From positions 1 to 14,555 of the forward strand of contig CAYZCX010000021.1 of assembly GCA_964477195.1 (NCBI GenBank): DNA of 14,555 nucleotides, written 5' to 3'. The position numbers were made by a program, and so were the translations under genes. The number at the start of each line of letters is the position of its first letter. Within the stretch, counting starts at the first letter, position 1. The stretch is from JALRBM01 sp964477195. Its GTDB lineage: Bacteria > Patescibacteriota > Saccharimonadia > Saccharimonadales > Saccharimonadaceae. Positions 1-7,036 of the stretch are shown in pieces. The notes beneath the pieces are model-generated. The model was not told where the DNA came from, did no database searches, and saw only the letters and a program-made list of their open reading frames with translations.

Positions 1-52
1 CAGGACACCCTGCTTAAGAGGCAGGTGCTCTAACCAGCTGAGCTAATGGCCC
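1..52 (-). tRNA. tRNA-Lys(CTT), 3' part cut off by the window edge
   Basis: Read on the minus strand, the 5' half of a tRNA begins at 52 with GGGCCAT, then TA at positions 8-9, a D stem GCTC/GAGC and an anticodon stem CCTGC/GCAGG around the loop CTCTTAA. The anticodon is CTT, reading AAG for lysine. The T arm, the acceptor 3' strand and any CCA lie outside the window. A separate promoter precedes it. Confidence 0.93.
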
Positions 53-91
53 GTATTTTTTGCTCACTAAATTGAACAAAATAACTTTAAA

Positions 92-120
92 AGTATAGCA
101 AATAATGGGCGTTTTGTCTA
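92..120 (-). promoter_or_regulatory. Promoter of tRNA-Lys
   Basis: On the minus strand there is TAGACA (120-115), a 17-base spacer and TATACT (97-92). It matches five of six consensus bases in each box and has ideal spacing. Start of transcription would be near 85, giving a leader of about 33 bases before the tRNA. The -35 box contains the TAG stop codon (120-118) of the upstream membrane protein gene. Confidence 0.65.
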
Positions 121-1653
121 GAGCTCGTCTTTTTTACTATTGATAAACGCGCCCCATTGACGCATGAGATATAGGACTGTTTTGAGTGGCAGTTCGATAA
201 CCATATCGAGCACCATCGCTACAATATTAATACGAGAATATTTTTCGCTCATCCAACGCCCAACAACGACAAATGGAATGTAGAGGAAATCGCGAATAAT
301 CGTGACGCCATCTTGCTGGGCTTGGACAACCTCAAGCTCGCGGATTTGACGTGAGAGTCGGAACCCAAGGAAGCTTGCCGTCGAGAGGAACACGAAAAAT
401 ATGAGCATATGAAGAATCGAGAAGCCGAGCAGATAGAGTCCCCAGGTTGCACCGGCAAAAATAACGAGGAAAAGGAGCGAATAAAACACATTGAATGCTG
501 TTCCAAATCCCCTACCGGCTCGCTGTGACAACACGAGCGTATCATCCTTACCATAGAATAGATCATCGATCGTATCGATCAGCGCCTGTGTATTGGCAGA
601 GCTCGGCTGCGTCAATGTAAATCGGAGCAAAATCATATAAACAGGGGGAAATAGTAGGTTGATCGCAAGCGGTAGCCACACAACAGCACCATGAATAAGA
701 TAGTCGTAAGGAACCTCGATCGACACACCAATAAGGACTTTGGTGATGATAAGGAAGATAACACTCTTAATAATTCCCCGGTTAATACGCTTATCGATGC
801 GAGCATATTCTTTATTGATCTGTGTTTCATAGGCCGAGAGGAATTGCTCCCGCGAGCCGAGGATTCGCAGGAAATCTTCGTGCTCATCGATCAAACGCCA
901 AAATATACGAAACGGCGCACCGCGACGATCAACTGCGCGAAAGAGTTTTTCGGTTGTGCCTGCCACAAAGACTTTGTCGATCATCTTGTTGAGACTTGCA
1001 TACCCTTCATCCGCAGGCGATTGCTGATAACGACGCAGAAGACTGGCTCGGATTGATGCCTGGTCGGCCTTTAGGAGCGCTTTTTGGACTGCGACAAATA
1101 GTGCAACTTCGTAGTGATCAACCTTACTACCGAGTACTTTTTGAGGATTGATTCCCTCAAGAAAGTGATCGTAGGCAAACTGTGAGAAAATAATTCTTTT
1201 CGTGTCATCATTCAGCAGACGCTCGGCTTCCACCGCAAGAACATCAACCGCCCACGCCTCTTTGCCATATTTTGTATGAGCGCCGTAGTATTCAACGGCC
1301 ATGATACTAATCTTTTCAACAGTATTTACAGGGATAGTGTCATTCTTGAGATAACCGGCAAGAGTTAACTCGACGATCAGCTCTTCACCGCTCGCATTAA
1401 TTCGCCCCTCGTCACGCGACAGAAACATGCGTTTGTAAAAACGACGAATAGCCCGTTGCAATAACAGGTGTTCTTCGGTATATTCCGCAGCGTTACGAAG
1501 TTGTTCGTAAGCAAACGTCAGTGTTCGGCCAGCGCCTGTCACATGGACTTTTTGCGTGTGACTGTCATTTACTGCAGCGGTATCAACATGAGCAGCGGCT
1601 GCGCGGAGCGCGTCGACAAATCGTTGGCCAAAATCATTTAGCGTATCTTTCAT
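118..1653 (-). CDS. Membrane protein of unknown function, 511 aa
   Basis: I do not recognise this protein. The first 290 residues or so are soluble, mostly helical and rich in charged residues. They are followed by hydrophobic segments near residues 294-312, 322-345, 385-409, 411-431, 453-466 and 476-497, with a basic C-terminal tail. This gives a cytosol-facing helical domain followed by a multi-helix membrane domain. The ATG at 1653 is preferred. The frame also opens at a GTG at 1674, but that lies inside the tRNA-Arg(TCG) acceptor stem. There is no clear Shine-Dalgarno before 1653. The gene begins 13 bases after the encoded CCA of tRNA-Arg and no promoter is visible between them, so the two are probably cotranscribed and the mRNA 5' end could be made by tRNA 3' processing. 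That it is a real gene rests on its length and clear soluble/membrane architecture; its function is open. Confidence 0.85.
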   Translation of the reverse strand: MKDTLNDFGQRFVDALRAAAAHVDTAAVNDSHTQKVHVTGAGRTLTFAYEQLRNAAEYTEEHLLLQRAIRRFYKRMFLSRDEGRINASGEELIVELTLAGYLKNDTIPVNTVEKISIMAVEYYGAHTKYGKEAWAVDVLAVEAERLLNDDTKRIIFSQFAYDHFLEGINPQKVLGSKVDHYEVALFVAVQKALLKADQASIRASLLRRYQQSPADEGYASLNKMIDKVFVAGTTEKLFRAVDRRGAPFRIFWRLIDEHEDFLRILGSREQFLSAYETQINKEYARIDKRINRGIIKSVIFLIITKVLIGVSIEVPYDYLIHGAVVWLPLAINLLFPPVYMILLRFTLTQPSSANTQALIDTIDDLFYGKDDTLVLSQRAGRGFGTAFNVFYSLLFLVIFAGATWGLYLLGFSILHMLIFFVFLSTASFLGFRLSRQIRELEVVQAQQDGVTIIRDFLYIPFVVVGRWMSEKYSRINIVAMVLDMVIELPLKTVLYLMRQWGAFINSKKDEL

Positions 1654-1666
1654 AAGGTCACAATCA

Positions 1667-1743
1667 TGGTACACCCGGTAGGATTCGAACCTACGACACC
1701 TGGTTCCGAAGACCAGTGCTCTAATCCACTGAGCTACGGGTGC
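1667..1743 (-). tRNA. tRNA-Arg(TCG)
   Basis: This is a complete cloverleaf on the minus strand. The acceptor GCACCCG pairs with CGGGTGT (G1-U72 wobble). The anticodon stem CTGGT/ACCAG encloses CTTCGGA, so the anticodon is TCG, reading CGA. The T loop is TTCGAAT. The discriminator is A1670 and CCA is encoded at 1669-1667. Confidence 0.95.
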
Positions 1744-1762
1744 ATACTATTTACTTCACTAG

Positions 1763-1785
1763 ATTATAACAGATTAATCTGTTTA
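1763..1785 (-). promoter_or_regulatory. -10 box of tRNA-Arg(TCG) with a 16-bp palindrome upstream
   Basis: On the minus strand TATAAT (1768-1763) lies 19 bases before the tRNA 5' end. Immediately upstream, 1768-1783 is a perfect uninterrupted palindrome, AACAGATTAATCTGTT, which fills the space between the -10 box and the place where a -35 would sit. No good -35 hexamer is visible. A palindrome without a loop suggests a dimeric protein site rather than an RNA hairpin. The -10 call is firm; an operator role is inference. Confidence 0.55.
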
Positions 1786-1851
1786 CACCACCATGACGTT
1801 CGTCAAAAACTAATTCTTGCCAAGCATTTCTCAAAATAAATCATGTGTAAT

Positions 1852-1901
1852 GATGGTGTATCTGGCGCCGGACAATAGATGCCCGACACCAGATACACAT
1901 C
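1852..1901 (-). terminator. Long hairpin directly after the 1904-2317 gene
   Basis: Arms 1852-1871 and 1883-1901 pair over about 19 bp, with one bulged base (1856) and two G-U pairs, around an 11-base loop. The hairpin starts two bases after the stop codon. On the minus strand it is followed by CAT and a moderately T-rich stretch rather than a clean U run, so it may be a weak terminator or a 3'-end stabiliser. Confidence 0.6.
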
Positions 1902-1903
1902 GA

Positions 1904-2317
1904 TCAGGACTTCCTGGAACTCAGGACCGCCGCGAGGGTGTCCTCCAAGAGATTCGGCCGATCCGACTGCAGACTGATGCGAGTGTGAGACTTGTCCAAG
2001 ACCCTACCCAGAGCATCCTCCACCTCGTCTCGACACTGGTCCAGCTTCTGCACGCCCCAACCATAGAGGTAATCCTGGACGGCCTTGCTGACATACATGA
2101 TGCCCTTGTTGCCGTCGTAGGACTGACTGAGTTCGGCTGCGACCTTGATGCGTTGGTCAGCCGGAATCGCCGCCAGACCAATTGCCTCCAGGGGAGTGAA
2201 CCCGGGCTCGTCCGAGCTCCCTGTCAGCCCAAACTGTTCAAGCAGAGCCTGGGCAATTTCCAGACGCTCGACAAGCTCTTCTTTCGAAATCCGCTTAGTC
2301 ACGGCATCGCCTTTCAT
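1904..2317 (-). CDS. GC-rich orphan gene, unknown function, about 137 aa
   Basis: I do not recognise this protein. It is acidic and mostly helical, with a conserved-looking middle (residues about 40-75) rich in Ala, Ile and Leu and a C-terminal helical region. It has no signal peptide or membrane segment. GC is near 57% by hand count of sample lines, against about 40-45% in the neighbouring membrane gene, and codons are biased to CTG, GCC and GAC. The start is uncertain. ATG 2317 is given here, but GTG at 2302 has AAAGG seven bases upstream and may be the true start. An ATG at 2356 lies upstream of the putative -10 box and is excluded. The gene has its own promoter (TATACT at 2352-2347) and a hairpin at its stop codon, so it looks like a self-contained unit next to a tRNA gene, as acquired genes often are. 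Confidence 0.65.
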   Translation of the reverse strand: MKGDAVTKRISKEELVERLEIAQALLEQFGLTGSSDEPGFTPLEAIGLAAIPADQRIKVAAELSQSYDGNKGIMYVSKAVQDYLYGWGVQKLDQCRDEVEDALGRVLDKSHTRISLQSDRPNLLEDTLAAVLSSRKS

Positions 2318-2346
2318 AGACGGAGATCTAGATCGATTACCGGTAC

Positions 2347-2373
2347 AGTATAACATATACTCTAAATTAGCAA
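2347..2373 (-). promoter_or_regulatory. Probable promoter of the 1904-2317 gene
   Basis: On the minus strand, TATACT at 2352-2347 has TTGCTA at 2373-2368 upstream with a short 15-base spacer. Transcription would start near 2340, leaving a leader of about 25-40 bases depending on the start codon. Confidence 0.45.
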
Positions 2374-2391
2374 TATGCTCAGACTATGGGC

Positions 2392-2397
2392 TATAAT
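2392..2397 (+). promoter_or_regulatory. -10 box of murB, near-leaderless
   Basis: A perfect TATAAT ends eight bases before the murB ATG, so the transcript should start at or within about two bases of the start codon. No Shine-Dalgarno fits in that space. No convincing -35 is seen. Confidence 0.6.
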
Positions 2398-2405
2398 TTT
2401 AAGCA

Positions 2406-3425
2406 ATGGACATTCACAAAAACATTCCACTTAAAAATTACACGACTATGCGACTCGGTGGCAACGCTCGTTTTATGGCAGATATCCATACCTCAGAAGA
2501 AGCAGTCGAAATCTGTCGCAGCGCCTACAAACAAAATCTTCCTATCTTTATATTAGGTGGCGGGAGCAACCTCATTGTCTCTGATACGGGATTTAGCGGT
2601 ATTGTCATACGAAACCGCATACCCGGCTTCGACATAGTAAGTGACGACCCAAGCCATACTGTTATAAGGATCGGCGCCGGTGAAATATGGGATGACGTCG
2701 TAAAACGAACGGTCGACATGAATCTCAGTGGTATCGAGGCCCTTTCAGCCATCCCTGGTACCACGGGCGCTGCACCCGTTCAAAACATTGGTGCTTATGG
2801 CCAAGAAATCGCGGACACCCTTGTTTCGGTTGACGTATACGATATCGAGAACGATACGTTTACGACGCTCCAAAACAGCGACTGCGGTTTTTCCTACCGA
2901 CACAGTATATTTCGCGGAGAAGCAAGCGGTCGATACGTCATTCTTGCCGTTACCTTGCAGCTCTACAAAGCCACCCCTCAACCACCATTTTATAAAGCCG
3001 TTCAAGATTACCTGGAAGCCAAAAACATTACCATCTACACGCCGCAAGTTATTCGTGACGCCGTGGTTGCAATCCGAACCGAAAAGCTCCCTGATCCTGC
3101 CGTATTGCCAAATACCGGCTCATTCTTCAAAAACGCCATCGTAGAAGATTGGCAGCTGACCGATCTTAAAAATACCTATCCCGATATTCCTACTTATGAT
3201 ATGCCCGATGGCCGTTTTAAAGTCCCGACCGGATGGCTGATCGAGCAAACTGGTCTCAAAGGCAAGACGCTCCATGGCATGAAGATCCACGATAAGAACG
3301 CCCTCGTTCTAATCAACGAGTCAGCCAAAAGTTATGCCGACCTCGCAGCCGCACGCGACGAGATCATAACTGCCGTCCGCGACAAATTCCGTATCGAGAT
3401 TGAGCAAGAACCGCTCGAAATATAA
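2406..3425 (+). CDS. murB: UDP-N-acetylenolpyruvoylglucosamine reductase
   Basis: MurB reduces UDP-GlcNAc-enolpyruvate to UDP-MurNAc with NADPH and FAD, the second committed step of peptidoglycan precursor synthesis in the cytosol. At 339 aa it matches the length of the E. coli-type (type I) enzyme. The FAD-binding segment shows GGGSNL at residues 51-56 and PGTTGAAPVQNIGAYG at 117-132. The type I loop YRHSIF is at 164-169 (R165 is the likely substrate-contact Arg). GSFFKN at 238-243 holds the catalytic Ser239, and Glu335 near the C-terminus aligns with E. coli Glu325. The ATG at 2406 follows TATAAT by eight bases. The gene ends just before the pilin operon promoter and is probably monocistronic. 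The family call is firm from motifs. Confidence 0.97.
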   Translation: MDIHKNIPLKNYTTMRLGGNARFMADIHTSEEAVEICRSAYKQNLPIFILGGGSNLIVSDTGFSGIVIRNRIPGFDIVSDDPSHTVIRIGAGEIWDDVVKRTVDMNLSGIEALSAIPGTTGAAPVQNIGAYGQEIADTLVSVDVYDIENDTFTTLQNSDCGFSYRHSIFRGEASGRYVILAVTLQLYKATPQPPFYKAVQDYLEAKNITIYTPQVIRDAVVAIRTEKLPDPAVLPNTGSFFKNAIVEDWQLTDLKNTYPDIPTYDMPDGRFKVPTGWLIEQTGLKGKTLHGMKIHDKNALVLINESAKSYADLAAARDEIITAVRDKFRIEIEQEPLEI

Positions 3426-3428
3426 CAC

Positions 3429-3457
3429 TTGCACCTTCGGTACAAACCCCTTATGCT
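3429..3457 (+). promoter_or_regulatory. Promoter of the pilin operon
   Basis: TTGCAC (3429-3434), a 17-base spacer and TATGCT (3452-3457) begin three bases after the murB stop. Transcription should start at 3464-3465, which is the A of the chosen pilin start codon, so the mRNA is predicted to be leaderless. Confidence 0.7.
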
Positions 3458-3464
3458 AGAGAAT

Positions 3465-3971
3465 ATGAACCGCCGGCTTGGGTTTACACTTATTGAGTTG
3501 CTCATCACCATCACTATTATGGTGACACTCATCGCGCTTTCGGTGGTACTCCTTCGCAATAACCAGCAGAACTCTCGTGATGAAAAACGAAAAAGCGACG
3601 TGCTCGCCATCTCTCAGCAACTCGAATCATATTACTCATCCGGATCCGACCCCGCTGCCACCTATCCACCTGGTGAATACCCACCGACCGACTTTCTCAA
3701 CAGTCTCACAAATATCAAAGCTGCGCTTCGTGAAATCGACACAAAATCCCTCTGGGCGCCAGACACCAACACATCGGGAGCGACGAGCTTCACTGTCGCC
3801 ACAAGCACCACTGCCCCGACTCCGAGTGTGAGCACCTATGTCTACATGCCACTGACTTCCGCGGGGACGCTTTGCCAGACAGCCGTACAAGAATGCCGTA
3901 AATTCACCATCTACTATACCCTCGAGAGCAATCCAAGCACTCTCCAGCAGCTAGCGAGCAAAGTCCAATGA
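3465..3971 (+). CDS. Type IV pilin-like protein, 168 aa
   Basis: This is a class III prepilin. After a five-residue leader MNRRL, the G6/F7 peptidase site is followed by FTLIELL with the conserved Glu at +5 (residue 11) and a hydrophobic helix to about residue 30. The helix continues into a charged stretch (RNNQQNSRDEKRKSD, 31-45) typical of pilins. The globular domain has a Pro-rich loop (68-75), a Ser/Thr-rich middle (103-124) and two cysteines (137 and 144) that could form a disulfide in the C-terminal loop. Two earlier starts (TTG 3429, ATG 3453) overlap promoter elements. ATG 3465 gives the standard short leader and coincides with the predicted transcription start. It is the first gene of a three-gene operon and overlaps the next start by four bases. 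It may be a minor pilin; subunit type cannot be settled from sequence alone. Confidence 0.88.
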   Translation: MNRRLGFTLIELLITITIMVTLIALSVVLLRNNQQNSRDEKRKSDVLAISQQLESYYSSGSDPAATYPPGEYPPTDFLNSLTNIKAALREIDTKSLWAPDTNTSGATSFTVATSTTAPTPSVSTYVYMPLTSAGTLCQTAVQECRKFTIYYTLESNPSTLQQLASKVQ

Positions 3972-4345
3972 AAAACCAAGCAGGATTCTCGGCCGTAGAG
4001 CTGCTTATTACGCTTTTTATTGCGGCAATTTTTATCATGACGGGGTATCAACTTTATTCGGTCGTGCTCAAAAATGGTACCGATACCAATCAACGTTCTA
4101 TCGCCAGCGGGTTGGCATACGAAAACCTCCGCCGCTACTTACCACAAGCCACTAATCCGTGCAGCAACGTTACTCCCAGCCCTACTCCAAGCATTCCCTC
4201 GGGAAGTGGTCTGCCAAATTCTTCGATCACCGTCACTATCGATTGTCCTTATGGCATTGGTGGGTCGGTGGCGCGAGTATATGTATCAGTAAAATATGGC
4301 ACCCCGCAGCAGGAGGTCGTTCATGCGATTTTTGTCAACAATTAA
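3968..4345 (+). CDS. Minor type IV pilin-like protein, 125 aa
   Basis: This prepilin has a six-residue leader (MKNQAG), cleavage before F7, Glu at +5 (E11) and a hydrophobic helix FSAVELLITLFIAAIF. It then has a small globular domain with a Thr/Pro/Ser linker (about 69-80), two cysteines and beta-rich segments near the C-terminus. Its ATG overlaps the TGA of the previous gene (ATGA), which implies translational coupling. Its own 3' end runs 23 bases into the next gene. The small size and position between two pilin genes suggest a minor pilin (GspH/PilV-like role) that helps initiate or cap the fibre; that role is inference. Confidence 0.88.
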   Translation: MKNQAGFSAVELLITLFIAAIFIMTGYQLYSVVLKNGTDTNQRSIASGLAYENLRRYLPQATNPCSNVTPSPTPSIPSGSGLPNSSITVTIDCPYGIGGSVARVYVSVKYGTPQQEVVHAIFVNN

Positions 4346-6365
4346 ACAAAAGGCAGCCGACGGATTTACCCTTATCGAGATTCTTATCATTGCTCCCGTT
4401 GTCATTATCGTCATCAGTGGTTTTATTGCACTCATTATCAGCATGGTAGGGGACGTACTTTCTATTCGCGACCGAAATAACATGGCATTTGAAATCCGCA
4501 ACACCCTTGACCGCATCGAGCAAGACACTCGTCTCAGTACACAGTTTCTGACCACAACCAACGCCCTCCCTTCACCACAAGGAAGTGATAGTAATTTCAC
4601 TGGGACCGCGGCGTTCACTAATTCAAATGCCCTGCTCCTCGGAAGTCTTACGACAGACAAAAATCCCACCGACACAACTCGTCAACTGGTGTTTTACGCC
4701 AAACAGCCGAATGATTGTGGAGCGCAGCAGACGTACAATCGGCCATTTATCGGTAAAACAATCTATTATTTAAAAAGCGGCTCTCTTTGGCGACGAACCT
4801 TCCTCTTCCCATATAACACTTCATCGCCAGCAAACGACGAGACACTTTGCTCCACCCCCTGGCAGCAAAACTCTTGTAGCCCTGGTTACGTGGCAAGTCG
4901 CTGCCAGACCAATGATGTCGAAATGATGCAAAATGTCGACAGTTTCAGCGTAAAATACTATGCCACACCTCAAAGTACGGCTGAAATTGGCGCATCCAAT
5001 GCGTTATCTGCTAATTCTATCGAGGTAACTATCAACGGTAAAAAAACAATCGCAGGAAGAGATGTCACCAACTCGGGAACAGTGCGGGTGGCAAAAATCA
5101 ACAGCATCGATGCCGACCTTGCTGCACCAACCACTCCAACCGTAACCGCCCAAGTCTCCGGTCCGAATACGGTTAATTTCTCATGGCCGGCTGTCCCGGC
5201 GGCTACCTCCTACCTCATCTCTTACAACGTAAACGGTGGGAGCTGGATAAATAGCACCAACGACAGCACGACAACCAGCTTTAATGTCAACGCGTACCGA
5301 AATGATACCGTCACCATACGCGTCACCGCCCGGAATTCGACAGGGACTTCAGCTTATGATGAAGAAGCTGGTACGCTCCCCGCCTGGACAGCTTGTGATC
5401 TCAAGGGTAACTGGCAGAACTATGCAAATGGCTACGCCACAGCCGGCTTCACCAAGACAAATAACGAAGTTGTCTATCTCAAAGGACTGATTCGCTTCGG
5501 CTCCTCTGCTGCTGCGGGTACTGTTGTTTGTACACTTCCCGTAGGATATCGTCCAACAGCCAAACTCGTCTTCCTTACTAGTTCAAGTGGCGGCACAGAG
5601 GGTGCTCCTGCCCGAGTCGACATTTCCACAAACGGTGATGTCATCCTTGACTACGGCGCAAATACCAACTGGATAAGCCTCGACATGATCCGCTTCATCC
5701 CGAGTGGCTCTCCCTACACCTGGAATGATATCTCTCTTTACAATGGTTGGCAAAACTACGAAAACGTCGCAAATGGTTACGCCACCATGCAATATGCCGT
5801 CGACAGCACAGGGAGGGTGCAGCTTCAGGGCCTCTTAAAGAATGGAACCTATACAGACTGGACAGTCGCCGCAAAAGTACCTACAGCCCAGCGCGTGACG
5901 CAATTTATGAACTTCCCTGCAGCCAGCAATACCGCGTTCAATCACTTTGGCATAGCCAATGGCGGCACAACAGGCGATATCACCGCGCGCGGAATCAATG
6001 GATCTGGATATTGGTCAATTCAAGGAAGATACTATCCTTATACCTTTAACGGCTGGACTAACCTGCCTCTCCAAAGTACTTGGGTTGCATTCGATGCGGC
6101 CAACTATTCACCCCCAACCTACACTAAGTCGGCAGATGGTATTGTTACCGTCCGTGGCCTTATAAAAAACGGCCCTACTACTGCCGGTACATTTATAGCG
6201 CAGCTACCACCAGGTTACCGCCCTGCCGAAACCCTCCTCTTTACCGTCATAGCAAACGGCGGATGGGGTCGAGTAAATGTCCAACCAAACGGAAATATTG
6301 AAGTTCGCTCTGTCGGTTCCAGCTTCACTTCTCTCGACTCCGTTACCTTTATCGCCGAACAATAA
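4323..6365 (+). CDS. Large minor pilin fused to FnIII and phage tail-fibre-like modules (candidate pilus adhesin)
   Basis: The 680-aa product starts with a 14-residue leader, G14/F15 prepilin site, FTLIEIL with Glu at +5 (E19) and a membrane helix to about 41. A pilin-like domain with several Cys follows (45-260). Residues 268-352 form a fibronectin type III fold (VNFSWPAVPAATSYLISY). Then come three modules (362-459, 474-575, 576-680) with the recurring pattern WQNY, GYAT, V.L.GLI..G, LP.GYRP, SLD..(R/T)FI. From memory, this pattern resembles C-terminal domains of actinophage minor tail and tail-fibre proteins. ATG 4323 is chosen because AGGAGG (4311-4316) sits six bases upstream. Pseudopilins are usually 150-350 aa, so this one is greatly enlarged. 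The likely role is a tip or side adhesin displayed on a type IV pilus; binding specificity is unknown. Confidence 0.87.
   Translation: MRFLSTIKQKAADGFTLIEILIIAPVVIIVISGFIALIISMVGDVLSIRDRNNMAFEIRNTLDRIEQDTRLSTQFLTTTNALPSPQGSDSNFTGTAAFTNSNALLLGSLTTDKNPTDTTRQLVFYAKQPNDCGAQQTYNRPFIGKTIYYLKSGSLWRRTFLFPYNTSSPANDETLCSTPWQQNSCSPGYVASRCQTNDVEMMQNVDSFSVKYYATPQSTAEIGASNALSANSIEVTINGKKTIAGRDVTNSGTVRVAKINSIDADLAAPTTPTVTAQVSGPNTVNFSWPAVPAATSYLISYNVNGGSWINSTNDSTTTSFNVNAYRNDTVTIRVTARNSTGTSAYDEEAGTLPAWTACDLKGNWQNYANGYATAGFTKTNNEVVYLKGLIRFGSSAAAGTVVCTLPVGYRPTAKLVFLTSSSGGTEGAPARVDISTNGDVILDYGANTNWISLDMIRFIPSGSPYTWNDISLYNGWQNYENVANGYATMQYAVDSTGRVQLQGLLKNGTYTDWTVAAKVPTAQRVTQFMNFPAASNTAFNHFGIANGGTTGDITARGINGSGYWSIQGRYYPYTFNGWTNLPLQSTWVAFDAANYSPPTYTKSADGIVTVRGLIKNGPTTAGTFIAQLPPGYRPAETLLFTVIANGGWGRVNVQPNGNIEVRSVGSSFTSLDSVTFIAEQ
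5406..6362 (+). repeat. Three protein-level repeat modules in the large pilin
   Basis: Module A is 5406-5699, B is 5742-6047 and C is 6048-6362, each about 100 residues. Shared landmarks are W(Q/T)N(Y/L) near the start, GYAT in A and B, GL(I/L)(R/K).G in all three, LP.GYRP in A and C, and SLD.(I/V).FI at the end of A and C. B has lost the LP.GYRP landmark and carries a Gly/Asn-rich stretch instead. Divergence between copies shows that the duplication is old. Confidence 0.75.
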
Positions 6366-6396
6366 CACCTGTTATACACATCTATTTACAAAATGC

Positions 6397-6425
6397 TTGC
6401 GTTTATAGACCGACGGTAGTATATT
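6397..6425 (+). promoter_or_regulatory. Promoter of the major pilin gene
   Basis: TTGCGT (6397-6402), a 17-base spacer and TATATT (6420-6425). Transcription would start near 6432, giving a leader of about 36 bases that includes AGGGGG ten bases before the ATG. The separate promoter allows expression independent of the three-gene pilin operon. Confidence 0.65.
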
Positions 6426-6467
6426 ACAAACATACAACGTAAATAGTTAAATTAGGGGGCTAAGAGA

Positions 6468-6950
6468 ATGACTCTTAACAAAATAAAAAACTTAAAGGAA
6501 GAACGCGGATTCACCATCGTCGAACTCCTAATCGTGATCGTCGTCATCGCGATTTTGGCAGCTATTGTTATTGTTGCGTACAATGGTATAACTGCAAGAG
6601 CAAACACTTCTAAGGCACAAGCAAATGCAGTAAGTGTGCAGAAAGTCGTTGAAGCATTTAATGCCGACAACAGCATGTATCCCGCCCTAGCTGCATCGGG
6701 GACAAACAGTATTGGTACATATAACGGCAGCACGCGTCTTCCTGCCGGTGTCACCATCGTACCAGATGCTGCCACTTCCCCGGTTAATTCCACTAATGGA
6801 ACTTCTACGGTGGCCTACGCCTGCTTAACGAGTTGCACTAACTCAACCGGAGGTAGGATTACCTGGTGGAGCTTTACAGCTCCTGGATTACAATATATCT
6901 ACGTAGGTGCAGCCGCTTCAGGTGGAACCTTCGTATATCCAGCTACCTAA
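6468..6950 (+). CDS. Type IV pilin, probable major subunit, 160 aa
   Basis: This class III prepilin has a 14-residue basic leader, the G14/F15 cleavage site, FTIVELLIVIVVIAILAAIV with Glu at +5 (E19), and the AYNG..ARA transition typical of PilA-like pilins. The globular domain (about 45-160) is small, rich in Ser, Thr and Gly, and has Cys in YACLTSC that could form a disulfide. Of the four pilins here, it has the most canonical N-terminal helix. It also has its own promoter, the strongest Shine-Dalgarno-like sequence and a strong downstream hairpin. These features fit the abundant structural subunit, although this is inference. It follows the large fused pilin by 102 bases. Confidence 0.9.
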   Translation: MTLNKIKNLKEERGFTIVELLIVIVVIAILAAIVIVAYNGITARANTSKAQANAVSVQKVVEAFNADNSMYPALAASGTNSIGTYNGSTRLPAGVTIVPDAATSPVNSTNGTSTVAYACLTSCTNSTGGRITWWSFTAPGLQYIYVGAAASGGTFVYPAT

Positions 6951-6987
6951 GCCAATAAGCTAAAGGTGCCTTAATTCACATATTTGA

Positions 6988-7019
6988 AGACACCCCCGGA
7001 AAAATTTCCGGGGGTGTCT
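6988..7019. terminator. Bidirectional hairpin between convergent genes
   Basis: A perfect 15-bp inverted repeat (6988-7002 and 7005-7019) with a two-base centre lies 37 bases after the major pilin stop and 17 bases after the SGNH gene stop on the other strand. U runs are short on both sides. Its position between convergent genes and its strength suggest a shared terminator. Confidence 0.75.
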
Positions 7020-7036
7020 CTTCAGCAAATCACACT

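Noticed and set aside
118..135. C-terminal KKDEL resembling an endoplasmic reticulum retention signal
   Set aside because: The gene is bacterial by all other signs, and a chance basic-acidic tail is the simpler reading.
1654..1674. Extended GTG start for the membrane protein gene
   Set aside because: It lies inside the tRNA-Arg acceptor stem and CCA; the ATG at 1653 is the first start outside the tRNA.
1817..2353. Open plus-strand frame opposite the GC-rich orphan gene
   Set aside because: It spans the 3' hairpin and the promoter of the minus-strand gene and has no ribosome site. Its composition is low in structure-like patterns, so it is a shadow of high GC.
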